This document shows positions 25,084-34,394 of a DNA stretch of 36,650 nt, piece by piece. Numbering within the stretch: the stretch's first letter is position 1; every line of letters begins with the position of its first letter. Origin of the DNA: an uncultured Spirochaetota bacterium (GTDB lineage: Bacteria; Spirochaetota; Spirochaetia; Treponematales; UBA12059); assembly GCA_937873275.1 (NCBI GenBank), contig CALMRC010000043.1:1-36650 (forward strand), given 5' to 3'. The notes under the pieces were generated by a model. That model saw only the letters and a program-made list of their open reading frames with translations, had not been told where the DNA came from and did no database searches. The position numbers were made by a program, and so were the translations under genes.

Positions 25084-27833
25084 GGTTCCGAGCCCGGGCC
25101 GTCCTCCTCGCGCTCCTCGCCGCCCTGGCCGCGGTCCCCGCGGCCGCGGACCTGGTCGCCCAGAACCGCCCCCTCCGGACGATCCGGACCGAGTGGTTCG
25201 ATATCACCTTTCCCGGGGACCTCCGGGACACGGCCGAGCGTCTGGCGGCCTTCGCGGACGACGCGTACCGCGAAACCGCCGCCATCCTGGGTACGGAGCC
25301 GCGGCTCCGGTTTCCCGTGGTCCTCAGTCCCGACGCGGACGGACCGAACGGGTACTATACCGTATGGCCCCGCCGCAGGATCGTGCTCTTCCTCCGGGCC
25401 ACGGACCCGAACGACGGCTTCGGCTGGCAGGCCGACGACCTGCGTGCCCTCTTCCGGCACGAACTGACCCACGCGGTCTCCCTGACGATCCGGCCTCCCT
25501 TCTGGGATTTCATGGCCGCGGCCTTCGGCGACGCCGCGGGGATCTCGTACTACACGACCCCGGCCAGCCTGGCGGAGGGGGTTTCGATAGCCGTGGAGGG
25601 GATGGACGGCCGCGGCCGGGCGGCGGACCCCGGGACGGCGGACGAGCTCCGCCGGGACGCCCGGGAGGGGCGGTTCAAGACCTTCTGGGAAGCCGCGGGA
25701 GCCTGGGACCGCTACCCGTACGGCCGGGTTCCCTATTCCTACGGGGCCCTCTTCACCCGGTACCTCCTCGAGGCGTACGGCGAGGAGCCCTACCGGGAGC
25801 TTTGGCGCCGGATGGGTCGGGGCCTGGTCCTGCCGGGGCTCGGGGATTTCCTTTTCCTCCGGGGCGTCTTCCGTCGGGTGTACGGCCTTCCCCTGTCCGA
25901 GGCCTGGGATGACTTCGAGGAGCGGATGACCCCGACCGCCCCGGTCTCGGAGCCGGAGCGCCTGACGCCGCCCGGGATCCTGACGGCCCTCGCGGCCGGG
26001 GGCGGGACGGTCTGGTGGTCCGACGGGACCGCCCGGCGAATCCGGGGCCGGGACGCCCGGACCGGCCGTTTGGCCGCTTCCCTCCCCGGGGACGGGTCGG
26101 TCGCCCGGATCGCCGTCTCCCCGGACGGCCGCTTCCTCTTGATCTCCCATTCGGCGGAGGAGGGCGGGGCGGACCGGCTCGTCCTCCGGACGGTCGACCT
26201 GGAGGACGGGCAGTCCCGGGTCCTGCCGTACCGGGGGCTCCGGGACGGGGCCTGGGCGGGGGAGGACATCCTGGCCGTCCGGGCGGATATCGGGGCCGCC
26301 TCCCTGGTCCGGATCCGGGGCGGCCGGGAGGAGGTCCTGGTCCCGGGCGGCCCCTCCCGGACCTGGGCCTCCCCCTGCGCATCCCCGGACGGCCGGCGGA
26401 TCTACGCCCTGCTCCGGGAGGACGGGGAGGTGTCCGTGGTCCGGCTCCCCGCCCCCCCGGAATCCGGGTCGGCTCCGCCCGGCCTCGAGCGGCTCGCCCT
26501 CCCCGACGGCTTCGAGGCGGTGCGGGACCTCTCCGTAGACGGGGACGGAACCCTCCGGTTCTCCTGGCACGACGGCCGGGCCTACCGGACCGCGGAGCTC
26601 CGGGGGGACCGGCTCCGCTACCCGGCCGAGGCCTATGCCGGGGGGACGCGCCGGGCCGCGGCCGCGGGAGCCCGAGTCTTCTTCCTGGGGGAGTATTCCG
26701 AGGGGATAGTCCTATGCGCGGTACCGGAAGGCGCGGCCTGGGAGGAAGTTCCCGTCACGTGGCATCCCGATACCGGCGTCCCCGAGGGAGGGACTCCCCC
26801 GGTTCTCCCGGCGTCCCCGGACCCGCCGGAGTCCCGTCCGTATTCTGTCCTCCCGGGCCTGGTCCCCGGCGTCCGCTATCCCGCGGTCCGTCTCTCCTCG
26901 GAGGGACTCTGGGCCCTCGGGGTCGGGGCCGCGGGGGGGGATCCCGCGGAGACCTTCTCCTGGACGGCGGGAGCCCTCTGGGTCCCGGACCTGGAGGCCG
27001 CGGACCTGGAATGGGCGGTGGAGTTCACGGCCTTCCCGGCGGTCCTCACCCTGTCCGCCTCGGACCGGTTCGAGCCCGGCGTCTCCGGGGCGGTCCGGAC
27101 CTCCCGGGCGGGCCTGTCCGCGTTCCGGCATCGTTCCTTGTACGGGGGCTTCGAACTCTCCGCGGGAGCCGGGGCGGAAGCCCTGTGGTTCACCTCCCTC
27201 TCGCCCGGGGAGGACCCCTACGGTCCCCGGGACGCCGTCCTGGCGGCCGGGACCGCCGAGGCCTCCTTCGGGTGCCGGGCCTACGACATCCGGAAACCCG
27301 CGGCCCTCCGGGGGGCCGGCCTGACCCTCGGGCTGTTCGGGGCCCGGGTCCTTCCTCCGGGGACTCCGGAAAGCCTCGCGGGCGTCGAGGGCTCCCTGAG
27401 ACTCCGGGCCCTGCCCCTGGCGGCGGCCCTGGACCTGCACGGGGCGGCCTCCCTCTCCCCGGGTCTTTCCTACGGGACCCGGGGGCGGGTCTTCGCGGGC
27501 TTCTCGGGGGAGGCGGGGTATCCCTGCTACGACGCCTACCCGGGCGCGGGATCCGGCCCCGGGTACCTGTACGCCGACGCCTCGGTCTCCCCGGTCGTAC
27601 TGGAGATCCAGGGCCGGCTCGGGCCCGTGCATCTGCGGCGCCTCGTTCTGTCGGCGGGGCTCCGGGGGGCGTGGGCCGGCGGGGATCCCCTGGGGTCGGC
27701 CTACGCCCGGGCCGCCCTGGAATTCGCCCCCCTCCTGGGCCAGTACGCCCGGCTCCGCCCCCGGGCCTGGGCGGAGGCGGAGTACATCCCGGACCGGGTG
27801 CTCCTGCGCTGGGCGGTGGAGCTGCCGTTGTGA
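25080..27833 (+). CDS. Exported HExxH metallopeptidase-like / TolB-type propeller protein with strand-rich C-terminus
   Basis: ATGA overlap with GNAT gene; signal peptide; FRHELTHAVSL zinc motif and downstream SLAEGVSIAVEG; PDG repeats (VSPDGRFLLISH, ASPDGRRIYAL); C-terminus with beta-barrel-like strands. Confidence 0.82.
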   Translation: MRFRARAVLLALLAALAAVPAAADLVAQNRPLRTIRTEWFDITFPGDLRDTAERLAAFADDAYRETAAILGTEPRLRFPVVLSPDADGPNGYYTVWPRRRIVLFLRATDPNDGFGWQADDLRALFRHELTHAVSLTIRPPFWDFMAAAFGDAAGISYYTTPASLAEGVSIAVEGMDGRGRAADPGTADELRRDAREGRFKTFWEAAGAWDRYPYGRVPYSYGALFTRYLLEAYGEEPYRELWRRMGRGLVLPGLGDFLFLRGVFRRVYGLPLSEAWDDFEERMTPTAPVSEPERLTPPGILTALAAGGGTVWWSDGTARRIRGRDARTGRLAASLPGDGSVARIAVSPDGRFLLISHSAEEGGADRLVLRTVDLEDGQSRVLPYRGLRDGAWAGEDILAVRADIGAASLVRIRGGREEVLVPGGPSRTWASPCASPDGRRIYALLREDGEVSVVRLPAPPESGSAPPGLERLALPDGFEAVRDLSVDGDGTLRFSWHDGRAYRTAELRGDRLRYPAEAYAGGTRRAAAAGARVFFLGEYSEGIVLCAVPEGAAWEEVPVTWHPDTGVPEGGTPPVLPASPDPPESRPYSVLPGLVPGVRYPAVRLSSEGLWALGVGAAGGDPAETFSWTAGALWVPDLEAADLEWAVEFTAFPAVLTLSASDRFEPGVSGAVRTSRAGLSAFRHRSLYGGFELSAGAGAEALWFTSLSPGEDPYGPRDAVLAAGTAEASFGCRAYDIRKPAALRGAGLTLGLFGARVLPPGTPESLAGVEGSLRLRALPLAAALDLHGAASLSPGLSYGTRGRVFAGFSGEAGYPCYDAYPGAGSGPGYLYADASVSPVVLEIQGRLGPVHLRRLVLSAGLRGAWAGGDPLGSAYARAALEFAPLLGQYARLRPRAWAEAEYIPDRVLLRWAVELPL

Positions 27834-27835
27834 GG

Positions 27836-27865
27836 GGTGGACCGTGGACGGGGGTCGGTGGACGG
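27836..27865 (-). repeat. NGTYYAC heptad repeat, reverse orientation
   Basis: Reverse complement CCGTCCACCGACCCCCGTCCACGGTCCACC; pairs imperfectly with 27934-27970. Confidence 0.65.
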
Positions 27866-27933
27866 AAATGGCCACAGGACGCGGAGGAATACACCGCATA
27901 GGCGTGGCAGTTCCCCGTGAAACTTATATCACT

Positions 27934-27970
27934 CCCGTCCACTGTTCACCGTCCACCGTCCACAGTTCTT
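27934..27970 (+). repeat. NGTYYAC heptad repeat, forward orientation
   Basis: CGTCCAC TGTTCAC CGTCCAC CGTCCAC AG; abuts the -35 box at 27969. Confidence 0.75.
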
Positions 27971-27998
27971 GACCCCGCCCTCCCGCCGCCCCTATACT
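27969..27998 (+). promoter_or_regulatory. sigma70-type promoter for the cNMP-GGDEF operon
   Basis: TTGACC (27969-27974), 18-nt spacer, TATACT (27993-27998), then AAAGGAGG and ATG at 28020. Confidence 0.7.
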
Positions 27999-28019
27999 CC
28001 CCGAAAGGAGGACCGGAGT

Positions 28020-29063
28020 ATGCCGCAGGCTTCCTCGGGACCCGCCGCGGACCCCGGGCTTCCGGGGATGCTGAGAAAGGCGGAAATCTTCTCGTCCCTG
28101 CTGGACGACGACCTGGCCTACGCGGCCTCCCGGGTCGGCATCCTGCGTCTCTCCAAGGGACAGCGCCTCTTCGAGGCGGGCCAGAAGGCGTCCCGGTTCT
28201 ACGTGATCCGCTCCGGCGGCATCCGGGTATTCCGTCCCCGTCCGGACGGCGGGGAGGACGACATGGCCCTCTTCGCGTCCGGGGACGTCCTGGGGGACTT
28301 CGACTTCGCCCGGGGGGCCGAGTACGACGCCGGGGCCGAGGCGGTGGAGGACACGGAGCTCGTCGTCTTCCCCCGCATGGATCTCACCTTCGACGACCTC
28401 GCCCGGGAGCGGCCGGACGCCGCGGCCCGGCTGCTCCTTCGCTCCCTGGCCATGATCTCCGGCCGGCTGCGGGCCACCCACAAGCTGATATCCGAGAACG
28501 CACCCTGGGTGCGGGAACTCCACCGGCAGGCCTACGAGGACCCGGGCACCGGGCTCTGGTCCAAGGCCTTCCTGGACGAGGAGCTTCCCCGGTACCTCGT
28601 CTCCCCGACGGCCCTCGTCCTGATCAAGCCGGACCGGTTCAAGATTCTGGTGGATTCCCGGGGCCACGCCGCCGGGGACGAGGCCATGGCGCGCATCGCG
28701 GCGGTCCTCCAGTCCTCGGTCCGGGCCCTGGGCCGGGGCTGGGCGATCCGGGTGCGCAGCAACGAGACCGCCGTCGTGGTGCCGGGCTGCCCGCGGGAGA
28801 CCGCCGCGGAGCTGGCCCGGTCCGTGGCGGACGGGATCGCGGACCTGGAGCCCGTTCCGGCGGCCCGAGGCGTCCCCTTCTTCGAATTCACGGCCTCGGT
28901 GGTCCATTCCGTCTGGCCCCGGGACGGGGATGACTGGAAGGAACTTTTCCAGAGATCCCAGGAATGCCTGATGGCCGTCTGGGGCGAGGGGGGCCGGCGG
29001 ATCCTGGCGGTACCCCCGGGACTCCGGACTTCGCCGTCCTCCTCCGCGGGGAGGGTCCCGTGA
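28020..29063 (+). CDS. Cyclic-nucleotide-binding domain plus degenerate GGDEF domain protein
   Basis: LRLSKGQRLFEAGQKASRFYVIRSGGIRVFRP cNMP fold; DPGTGLWSKAFLDEEL, IKPDRFKILVDSRGHAAGDEAMARIAAVLQ aligns to GGDEF domains but GGDEF is replaced by RSNET. Confidence 0.88.
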   Translation: MPQASSGPAADPGLPGMLRKAEIFSSLLDDDLAYAASRVGILRLSKGQRLFEAGQKASRFYVIRSGGIRVFRPRPDGGEDDMALFASGDVLGDFDFARGAEYDAGAEAVEDTELVVFPRMDLTFDDLARERPDAAARLLLRSLAMISGRLRATHKLISENAPWVRELHRQAYEDPGTGLWSKAFLDEELPRYLVSPTALVLIKPDRFKILVDSRGHAAGDEAMARIAAVLQSSVRALGRGWAIRVRSNETAVVVPGCPRETAAELARSVADGIADLEPVPAARGVPFFEFTASVVHSVWPRDGDDWKELFQRSQECLMAVWGEGGRRILAVPPGLRTSPSSSAGRVP

Positions 29064-30058
29064 GCCGCCTGACGGATTTCCTGGGGTCAACCGCCCTCTT
29101 CTCCGGCATGAGCGGCCTGGAACTCAAGGCGGTCGCGGAGCTCCTCAAGCGGCGGGAATGCCCCCGGGATACCGTGATCTTCCGGGAGGGCGAGCGGGGC
29201 CGGGAGCTCTATATCGTCCTGTCCGGCAAGGTCGGGTCCTTCGTGACCCAATCGGACGGAACCCGCCGCAGGATCTACGAGTTCGGGCCGGGGCGCTTCT
29301 TCGGGGAGATGGCCATCGTGGAGGGCGAGCCCCGCTCGGCGACCTGTTGGGCCGAGGAGGATACGACCCTCCTGGTGCTGGAGGGGATCGATTTCTACCG
29401 CCTGGTCTTCGACTATCCGATGATCGGGCTCAAGCTCCTGTCCTCCATCGCCCGGGTGATGGTCTCCTGGCTGAACGAGTCCTCCCGCTTCCTGAACGAC
29501 CTGGTCCGGTGGGGGGAGACCGCCCGGAGGCGGGCCGTGGAGGACGCCCTCACGGGGCTCTTCAACCGCCGCTTCCTGGAGGAGACCCTGGCCAACCGCT
29601 TCACCGCGGGCCTGGGATCCGGGCGGCGCCTGGCCCTGGTCATGCTCGACCTGGACCACTTCCGGGACATCAACGGCGCCTTCGGGCCGGCGGCCGGGGA
29701 CGCGGCGATCAAGGCCGCGGGGGCGGCCTTCCGCCAGGCCCTCCGGGACGGGGACGTGGCCGCCCGCCTGTCCGGGGACGAATTCGCCTTCCTCCTGCCG
29801 AACACGGGCATGGACGAGGCCCTGGCCGTGGCCGAGCGCCTCCGGAGGCGGGCGGAGGAAGTCCGCCTGGAGCTCCGGGCCGCCGCGGGAGGCCCGGCCT
29901 CGAAGGTTCGGATCACCGCGAGCCTGGGGGTCGCGGTGGCCCCGGACCACGCCGGATCCCCGGACGCCCTGATCGCCACCTCGGACCGGGCCCTATACGC
30001 CGCCAAGGAATCCGGCCGCAATCGCGTGGCAGGACCGAGAGGACCCTCCCGGTCATGA
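29060..30058 (+). CDS. Cyclic-nucleotide-binding domain plus GGDEF (SGDEF) diguanylate cyclase-like protein
   Basis: GTG start overlapping TGA of upstream gene; cNMP fold (GRELYIVLSGKVGSFVTQSDGTRRRIYEFGPGRFFGEMAIVEGEPRSAT); DALTGLFNRRFLEE, LDLDHFRDINGAFG, RLSGDEFAFLLP, ALYAAKESGRNRV. Confidence 0.95.
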   Translation: MSRLTDFLGSTALFSGMSGLELKAVAELLKRRECPRDTVIFREGERGRELYIVLSGKVGSFVTQSDGTRRRIYEFGPGRFFGEMAIVEGEPRSATCWAEEDTTLLVLEGIDFYRLVFDYPMIGLKLLSSIARVMVSWLNESSRFLNDLVRWGETARRRAVEDALTGLFNRRFLEETLANRFTAGLGSGRRLALVMLDLDHFRDINGAFGPAAGDAAIKAAGAAFRQALRDGDVAARLSGDEFAFLLPNTGMDEALAVAERLRRRAEEVRLELRAAAGGPASKVRITASLGVAVAPDHAGSPDALIATSDRALYAAKESGRNRVAGPRGPSRS

Positions 30059-30687
30059 TCGAGTACGTCGTCTCCGCCAACATCGACGACCGGGTCCTCC
30101 GGAGGGCCGCGGACCTCCTGGGCAAGGGGGGCGTGGTCGCCTTCCCCACGGACACCAGCTGGAGCCTGGGCTGTTCCATCGCCTCCAAGGACGGGATCGT
30201 CAAGCTCAAACGCCTGGTGGGCCGGGAGGCGGACGGTCCCCTCACGGTGATCTGCTCGGCCCTCCAGCAGGTGTCCGAGCTCTGCGAGCTGGACACGGTC
30301 TCCTTCCGGGCCATCAAGCGCCTGGTCCCGGGGCCCTACGTCTTCATCCTCCCCTCCACGAACCGGGCGGCCAAGGACTTCGACCTCCGCCGGAGCGAGC
30401 TGGGGGTCCGCATCCCCGAGAATCCCGTGCCCTGCGCCCTGGTGGACGCCCTGGGACTTCCCCTCCTGTCCGTGACCGCCAAGCGGACCCTCCTGGGCAT
30501 GAATCCCCGGGACGCCGAGTTCCCGGAGGAGCTCCTCTTCTCCGGGGGCTGGGAGATCGACGGCGTGCCGGGGATCGACCTGGTCCTGGACCCGGGGGAG
30601 GAGCAGGAACGCCGGATCTCCACGGTCCTGGACATGCGGGGCGGGGGGATCGAGGTGCTTCGCCGGGGGGCCGGGGACTACCCCTAG
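30055..30687 (+). CDS. YrdC/Sua5/YciO-family protein (threonylcarbamoyl-AMP synthase-like)
   Basis: ATGA overlap; GGVVAFPTDTSWSLGCSIASKDGIVKLKRLVGREADGPLTVIC, LVPGPYVFILPSTN, LGVRIPENPV, LPLLSVTAKR. Confidence 0.9.
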   Translation: MIEYVVSANIDDRVLRRAADLLGKGGVVAFPTDTSWSLGCSIASKDGIVKLKRLVGREADGPLTVICSALQQVSELCELDTVSFRAIKRLVPGPYVFILPSTNRAAKDFDLRRSELGVRIPENPVPCALVDALGLPLLSVTAKRTLLGMNPRDAEFPEELLFSGGWEIDGVPGIDLVLDPGEEQERRISTVLDMRGGGIEVLRRGAGDYP

Positions 30688-30781
30688 TCCGGCCGTCATC
30701 CGGACCCTCGTCCCGGATCCGGCCCTCCGGCCCCGGGCCGCCTTGTAGCGGACGGCCCCTTCGGTATACAGTCCACCCCGC

Positions 30782-32740
30782 ATGAACATCCTCTCCCTGG
30801 ACGGCATTTCCAAGAACATGGGCGGGACCATCCTCTTTTCCGGGGTTTCCCTGGGGATCGAGGACCGCACCCGGGCGGGTCTGGTGGGCCGCAACGGGAG
30901 CGGCAAATCCACGCTGCTGAAGATTCTGTCGGGCTCCTTGGAGCCCGACGAGGGAACCGTCGCCCGCCGCCGGGACCTGGCCGTGGCCCTCCTGCCCCAG
31001 CTTCCCCGCTTCGCCCCCGATGCGACCCTGGGTTCCTTTCTCCTGGAGGACGAGTCCCCGGCGGTACGCCTGGTCCGGGACTACGAGGCCTGCGCCGCCG
31101 CCGTGGGCCGCGGGGAGAAGCGGGGAGCGGAGCTCGAGCGGTTGACCCATCGAATGGAAGAGGAGGGGGGCTTCGTCCTGGAGCATTCCTACGCCTCGTA
31201 CTGCACCGAGCTGGGCCTGCCCGGTCCCGGCGCCCGGATGGACACCTTTTCGGGGGGCATGGTCAAGAAGGCGGCCCTGGCCCGGCTCCTGTGTTCCGGG
31301 GCGGACCTGGCCCTCCTGGACGAACCCACGAACCACCTGGACGTCGAAACCATCGAGTGGCTGGAGGCCAAGCTGGCCTCGGCCCCCTTCGCCTTCGTGG
31401 TGGTGACCCATGACCGGTATTTCCTGGACGCGGTCTGCTCCTCCATCTGGGAGATCGACGACGGGGCCGTATACGGCTACCCCGGGGGCTACACGGACTT
31501 CCTGGCCCGCCGTCGGGAGCGCTGGGAGGCCCTGGAGAAGGCGGACTCCCGGCGCAGGGCCATCCTCAAGATCGAGATGAAGTGGCTCAACCGGGGCGCC
31601 CGGGCCCGGGCCACCAAGAGCGAGCGCCGCAAGGAGCTGATCCGGGGTCTCCAGGCTTCGGCCCTCGTGCGGCCGGATGCCATGGGGGAGTTCTCCTCGG
31701 CCTCCCGCCGCATGGGCGGCAAGGTCCTTCGGCTGGAGGGGGTGGCCAAGTCCTACGGCGGGACGCCCGTGCTCTCCCCCTTCTGGCACGAGTTCGGCCG
31801 GGGCGAGCGGGCGGGGGTCGTGGGTCCCAACGGCTCGGGCAAGACCACCCTGCTGGGGATCGTCTCGGGGCGGATCGCCCCCGACTCAGGCAAGGCCGAA
31901 CCGGGTCCCACGGTGGTCTTCGGATGCTTCGACCAGACCGCGGCGGCCCTGGATCCCTCGGCCACGGTCCTGGACTACGTCCGGGAACGCGCCGAGCTGA
32001 CCCGGATGGGGGACGGCTCGGTCCTCTCCGCCGAGCGCCTCCTGGAGCGCTTCCTCTTCGACCGGGACATGTTCCCCCGGGTCCTGGGCGCCCTGTCCGG
32101 CGGGGAGCTCCGGCGGCTCCAGCTGGTGCGGCTCCTGGCGGAGGCCCCGAACTTCCTCCTCCTGGACGAACCCACGAACGACCTGGACATCGAGACCATC
32201 GAGCTGCTGGAGGACTTCCTGGAGGATTTTTCCGGCTGCGTCCTGGCGGTTTCCCACGACCGGGCCTTCCTGGACCGGGTAACCCGGACCACCTTCGTCC
32301 TGGACGGGGCGGGGGGCGTACGGAGCTTCCCGGGGACCTATTCCGACTGGCGGATCGCCCGGGAGATCTCGGAGGAGGAGGGGGTCCAGGCGGCCCGCTC
32401 CGCGGATCGGGCGCGCGGCCGGGAGCGGGGTGCAGCCGCCGTTCCGGCCGGCGCCCCCGGCACCCCGGACCCATCCGCGACGGCCCCCGCGTCGGCCGGG
32501 GATGCCGCGGGAGCCTCCCGCCGCCGGAAGCCCTCCTTCGCGGAGCGCCGGGAGTTCGAGTCCCTCCTGCCGGAGATCGAGGCCCTGGAGGCGGAGAAGG
32601 CGGAGCTTGAGACCCTCTTCGCCTCGGGGGAGCGGGACGGGCAGGCCCTGGAGAGGGCCTCCCGCCGCTACGCCGAGCTCGAACCCCTCATCCGGGCCAA
32701 GACCGCCCGCTGGGACGAGCTGGCGGGCTTGATGGACTGA
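30782..32740 (+). CDS. ABC-F family ATPase (Uup-like), two NBDs and C-terminal coiled coil
   Basis: GRNGSGKSTLL and GPNGSGKTTLL Walker A; FSGGMVKKAALARLL and LSGGELRRLQLVRLL signatures; DEPTNHLD and DEPTNDLD; C-terminal LLPEIEALEAEKAELETLF coiled coil. Confidence 0.96.
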   Translation: MNILSLDGISKNMGGTILFSGVSLGIEDRTRAGLVGRNGSGKSTLLKILSGSLEPDEGTVARRRDLAVALLPQLPRFAPDATLGSFLLEDESPAVRLVRDYEACAAAVGRGEKRGAELERLTHRMEEEGGFVLEHSYASYCTELGLPGPGARMDTFSGGMVKKAALARLLCSGADLALLDEPTNHLDVETIEWLEAKLASAPFAFVVVTHDRYFLDAVCSSIWEIDDGAVYGYPGGYTDFLARRRERWEALEKADSRRRAILKIEMKWLNRGARARATKSERRKELIRGLQASALVRPDAMGEFSSASRRMGGKVLRLEGVAKSYGGTPVLSPFWHEFGRGERAGVVGPNGSGKTTLLGIVSGRIAPDSGKAEPGPTVVFGCFDQTAAALDPSATVLDYVRERAELTRMGDGSVLSAERLLERFLFDRDMFPRVLGALSGGELRRLQLVRLLAEAPNFLLLDEPTNDLDIETIELLEDFLEDFSGCVLAVSHDRAFLDRVTRTTFVLDGAGGVRSFPGTYSDWRIAREISEEEGVQAARSADRARGRERGAAAVPAGAPGTPDPSATAPASAGDAAGASRRRKPSFAERREFESLLPEIEALEAEKAELETLFASGERDGQALERASRRYAELEPLIRAKTARWDELAGLMD

Positions 32741-34132
32741 TCACGGCTTGGGATATCCCTCGATGCACTTGAGGGACTCGGCCAGGCCCTTCTCGGACAT
32801 CGCGAAATCCTCCAGGCCCCCGGACAGGTACTTCTCGTAGCCCGCCAGATCCAGGTGCCCGTGGCCGGACAGGCCGAAGACGATCACCCGCTCGGCGCCC
32901 TCCTCGGCGGCCGCCTTAGCCTCCCGAATGGCCATGGCGATGGCGTGGCTGGATTCCGGGGCCGCCAGGATGCCCTCGGTCCGCGCGAAGGTCAGGGCCG
33001 CCTCGTAGCACTCCAGCTGGCCCACGGACCGGGCCTCGACCAGGCCGGTCTTGACCGCCCGGGACACCAGGGGCGACATGCCGTGGTACCGCAGGCCCCC
33101 CGCGTGGATGGTGGCGGGCATGAACTCGTGGCCCAGGGTGTACATGGGAAGGAGGGGCGTCATCCCCGAGGAGTCCCCGATGTCGTAGGCGTAGGTCCCC
33201 CGGGTCAGGGTGGGGCAGGCGGCGGGCTCCACGGCGATGACCGTCGTGTCCTCCCCGTCGATCTTCCGTTTGAGGAAGGGGAAGGCCAGGCCCGCGAAGT
33301 TCGAGCCCCCGCCCACGCAGGCGATGACCCGGTCCGGCATCCGCTCCCCGGCCTTTTCCAGCTGGAGCTCCGTCTCCTGGCCGATGATGGTCTGGTGGAG
33401 CATCACGTGATTCAGGACGGAGCCCAGGGAGTACTTCGTGGAGCCCGTGGGGTCCGAGACGGCGTCCTCCACGGCCTCGCTGATGGCGATGGCCAGGCTG
33501 CCCGGGCAGTCCGGATCCTTGGCCAGGGCGGCCCGGCCCGCGTTCGTGCGGTCGCTGGGGCTGGGGATGCACTCCCCGCCCCAAGCGGCCATCATCACCT
33601 TGCGGAAGGGCTTCTGTTCGTAGCTCACCTTCACCATGTAGACCCGGCAGGACAGGCCGAACTGGGCGCAGGCGAAGGACAGGGCGCTGCCCCACTGGCC
33701 GGCCCCGGTCTCGGTGGTGACGTGCTTCACCCCGGCGATCTTGTTGTAGTAGGCCTGGGCCACGGCCGTGTTAGGCTTGTGGCTTCCGGCGGGGGAGACG
33801 CTCTCGTTCTTGAAGTAGATGCGGGCGGGGGTCTTCAGGGCCCGCTCCAGGCCGAAGGCCCGGTGCAGGGGGGTGGGCCTCCACTTGGCCAGGATCTCGA
33901 GCACCGGCTCGGGGATATCGATGTAGCGCTCCGGGGACATCTCCTGCTCCAGGATGCCCATGGGGAAGATGGCGGCCATCATCTCCGGGGTCACGGGCTT
34001 GCCGTCCGGGCCCAGGGGCGGGGGGACCGGGAGGTCCGCGGCCAGGTTGTACCAGCGGCGGGGCATCTCGGATTCGGAAAGGAGTATCTTGACGGGGGTG
34101 TCGACGGCTACGGCGGCGAGGGGACGGGACAT
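32741..34132 (-). CDS. trpB2: TrpB2-type tryptophan synthase beta-like PLP enzyme
   Basis: [37 protein letters not shown] (PLP Lys), [30 protein letters not shown]-terminal extension WYNLAADLP typical of TrpB2. Confidence 0.93.
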   Translation of the reverse strand: MSRPLAAVAVDTPVKILLSESEMPRRWYNLAADLPVPPPLGPDGKPVTPEMMAAIFPMGILEQEMSPERYIDIPEPVLEILAKWRPTPLHRAFGLERALKTPARIYFKNESVSPAGSHKPNTAVAQAYYNKIAGVKHVTTETGAGQWGSALSFACAQFGLSCRVYMVKVSYEQKPFRKVMMAAWGGECIPSPSDRTNAGRAALAKDPDCPGSLAIAISEAVEDAVSDPTGSTKYSLGSVLNHVMLHQTIIGQETELQLEKAGERMPDRVIACVGGGSNFAGLAFPFLKRKIDGEDTTVIAVEPAACPTLTRGTYAYDIGDSSGMTPLLPMYTLGHEFMPATIHAGGLRYHGMSPLVSRAVKTGLVEARSVGQLECYEAALTFARTEGILAAPESSHAIAMAIREAKAAAEEGAERVIVFGLSGHGHLDLAGYEKYLSGGLEDFAMSEKGLAESLKCIEGYPKP

Positions 34133-34270
34133 GGGAATCTCCTTGCGTGCGGTGTGGGCAGGAACCCTACGGGTCCCGCGGATCCGGATCGGATTCGGGG
34201 GTGGTCGGAGGAAGCGCTCTCAGGCGCGCCAGAGGGGGCGGGCGCGGAGAATGCGGAGGTGGAAGGACTC

Positions 34271-34294
34271 GATACCGCGCAGGTGCGCGGTATC
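34271..34294 (-). promoter_or_regulatory. Perfect hairpin in trpB2 leader
   Basis: GATACCGCGCA-GG-TGCGCGGTATC (11-bp arms, 2-nt centre). Confidence 0.75.
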
Positions 34295-34301
34295 AAGGCA
34301 A

Positions 34302-34319
34302 GTTTCTACTTGTAGAAAC
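34302..34319 (-). promoter_or_regulatory. Palindromic operator-like site downstream of trpB2 promoter
   Basis: GTTTCTAC-TT-GTAGAAAC, 8-bp perfect arms, at about +6 to +23 from the predicted start site. Confidence 0.6.
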
Positions 34320-34331
34320 ATCATGGAATGA

Positions 34332-34360
34332 TTTATACCACCTGGGCGGCATTGTTGCAA
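34332..34360 (-). promoter_or_regulatory. sigma70-type promoter for trpB2
   Basis: Minus strand TTGCAA (34360-34355), 17-nt spacer, TATAAA (34337-34332). Confidence 0.65.
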
Positions 34361-34394
34361 GAGGAATATTTCGGAAATTTTCTCCGGCCGGAAT

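Noticed and set aside
26015-27901. 628-aa plus-strand ORF rich in Pro/Gly/Arg
   Set aside because: Alternative frame of the metallopeptidase gene; composition typical of off-frame translation of GC-rich DNA.
34133-34331. TPP riboswitch in the trpB2 leader (TGAGAG noted)
   Set aside because: The rest of the thi-box consensus is absent.
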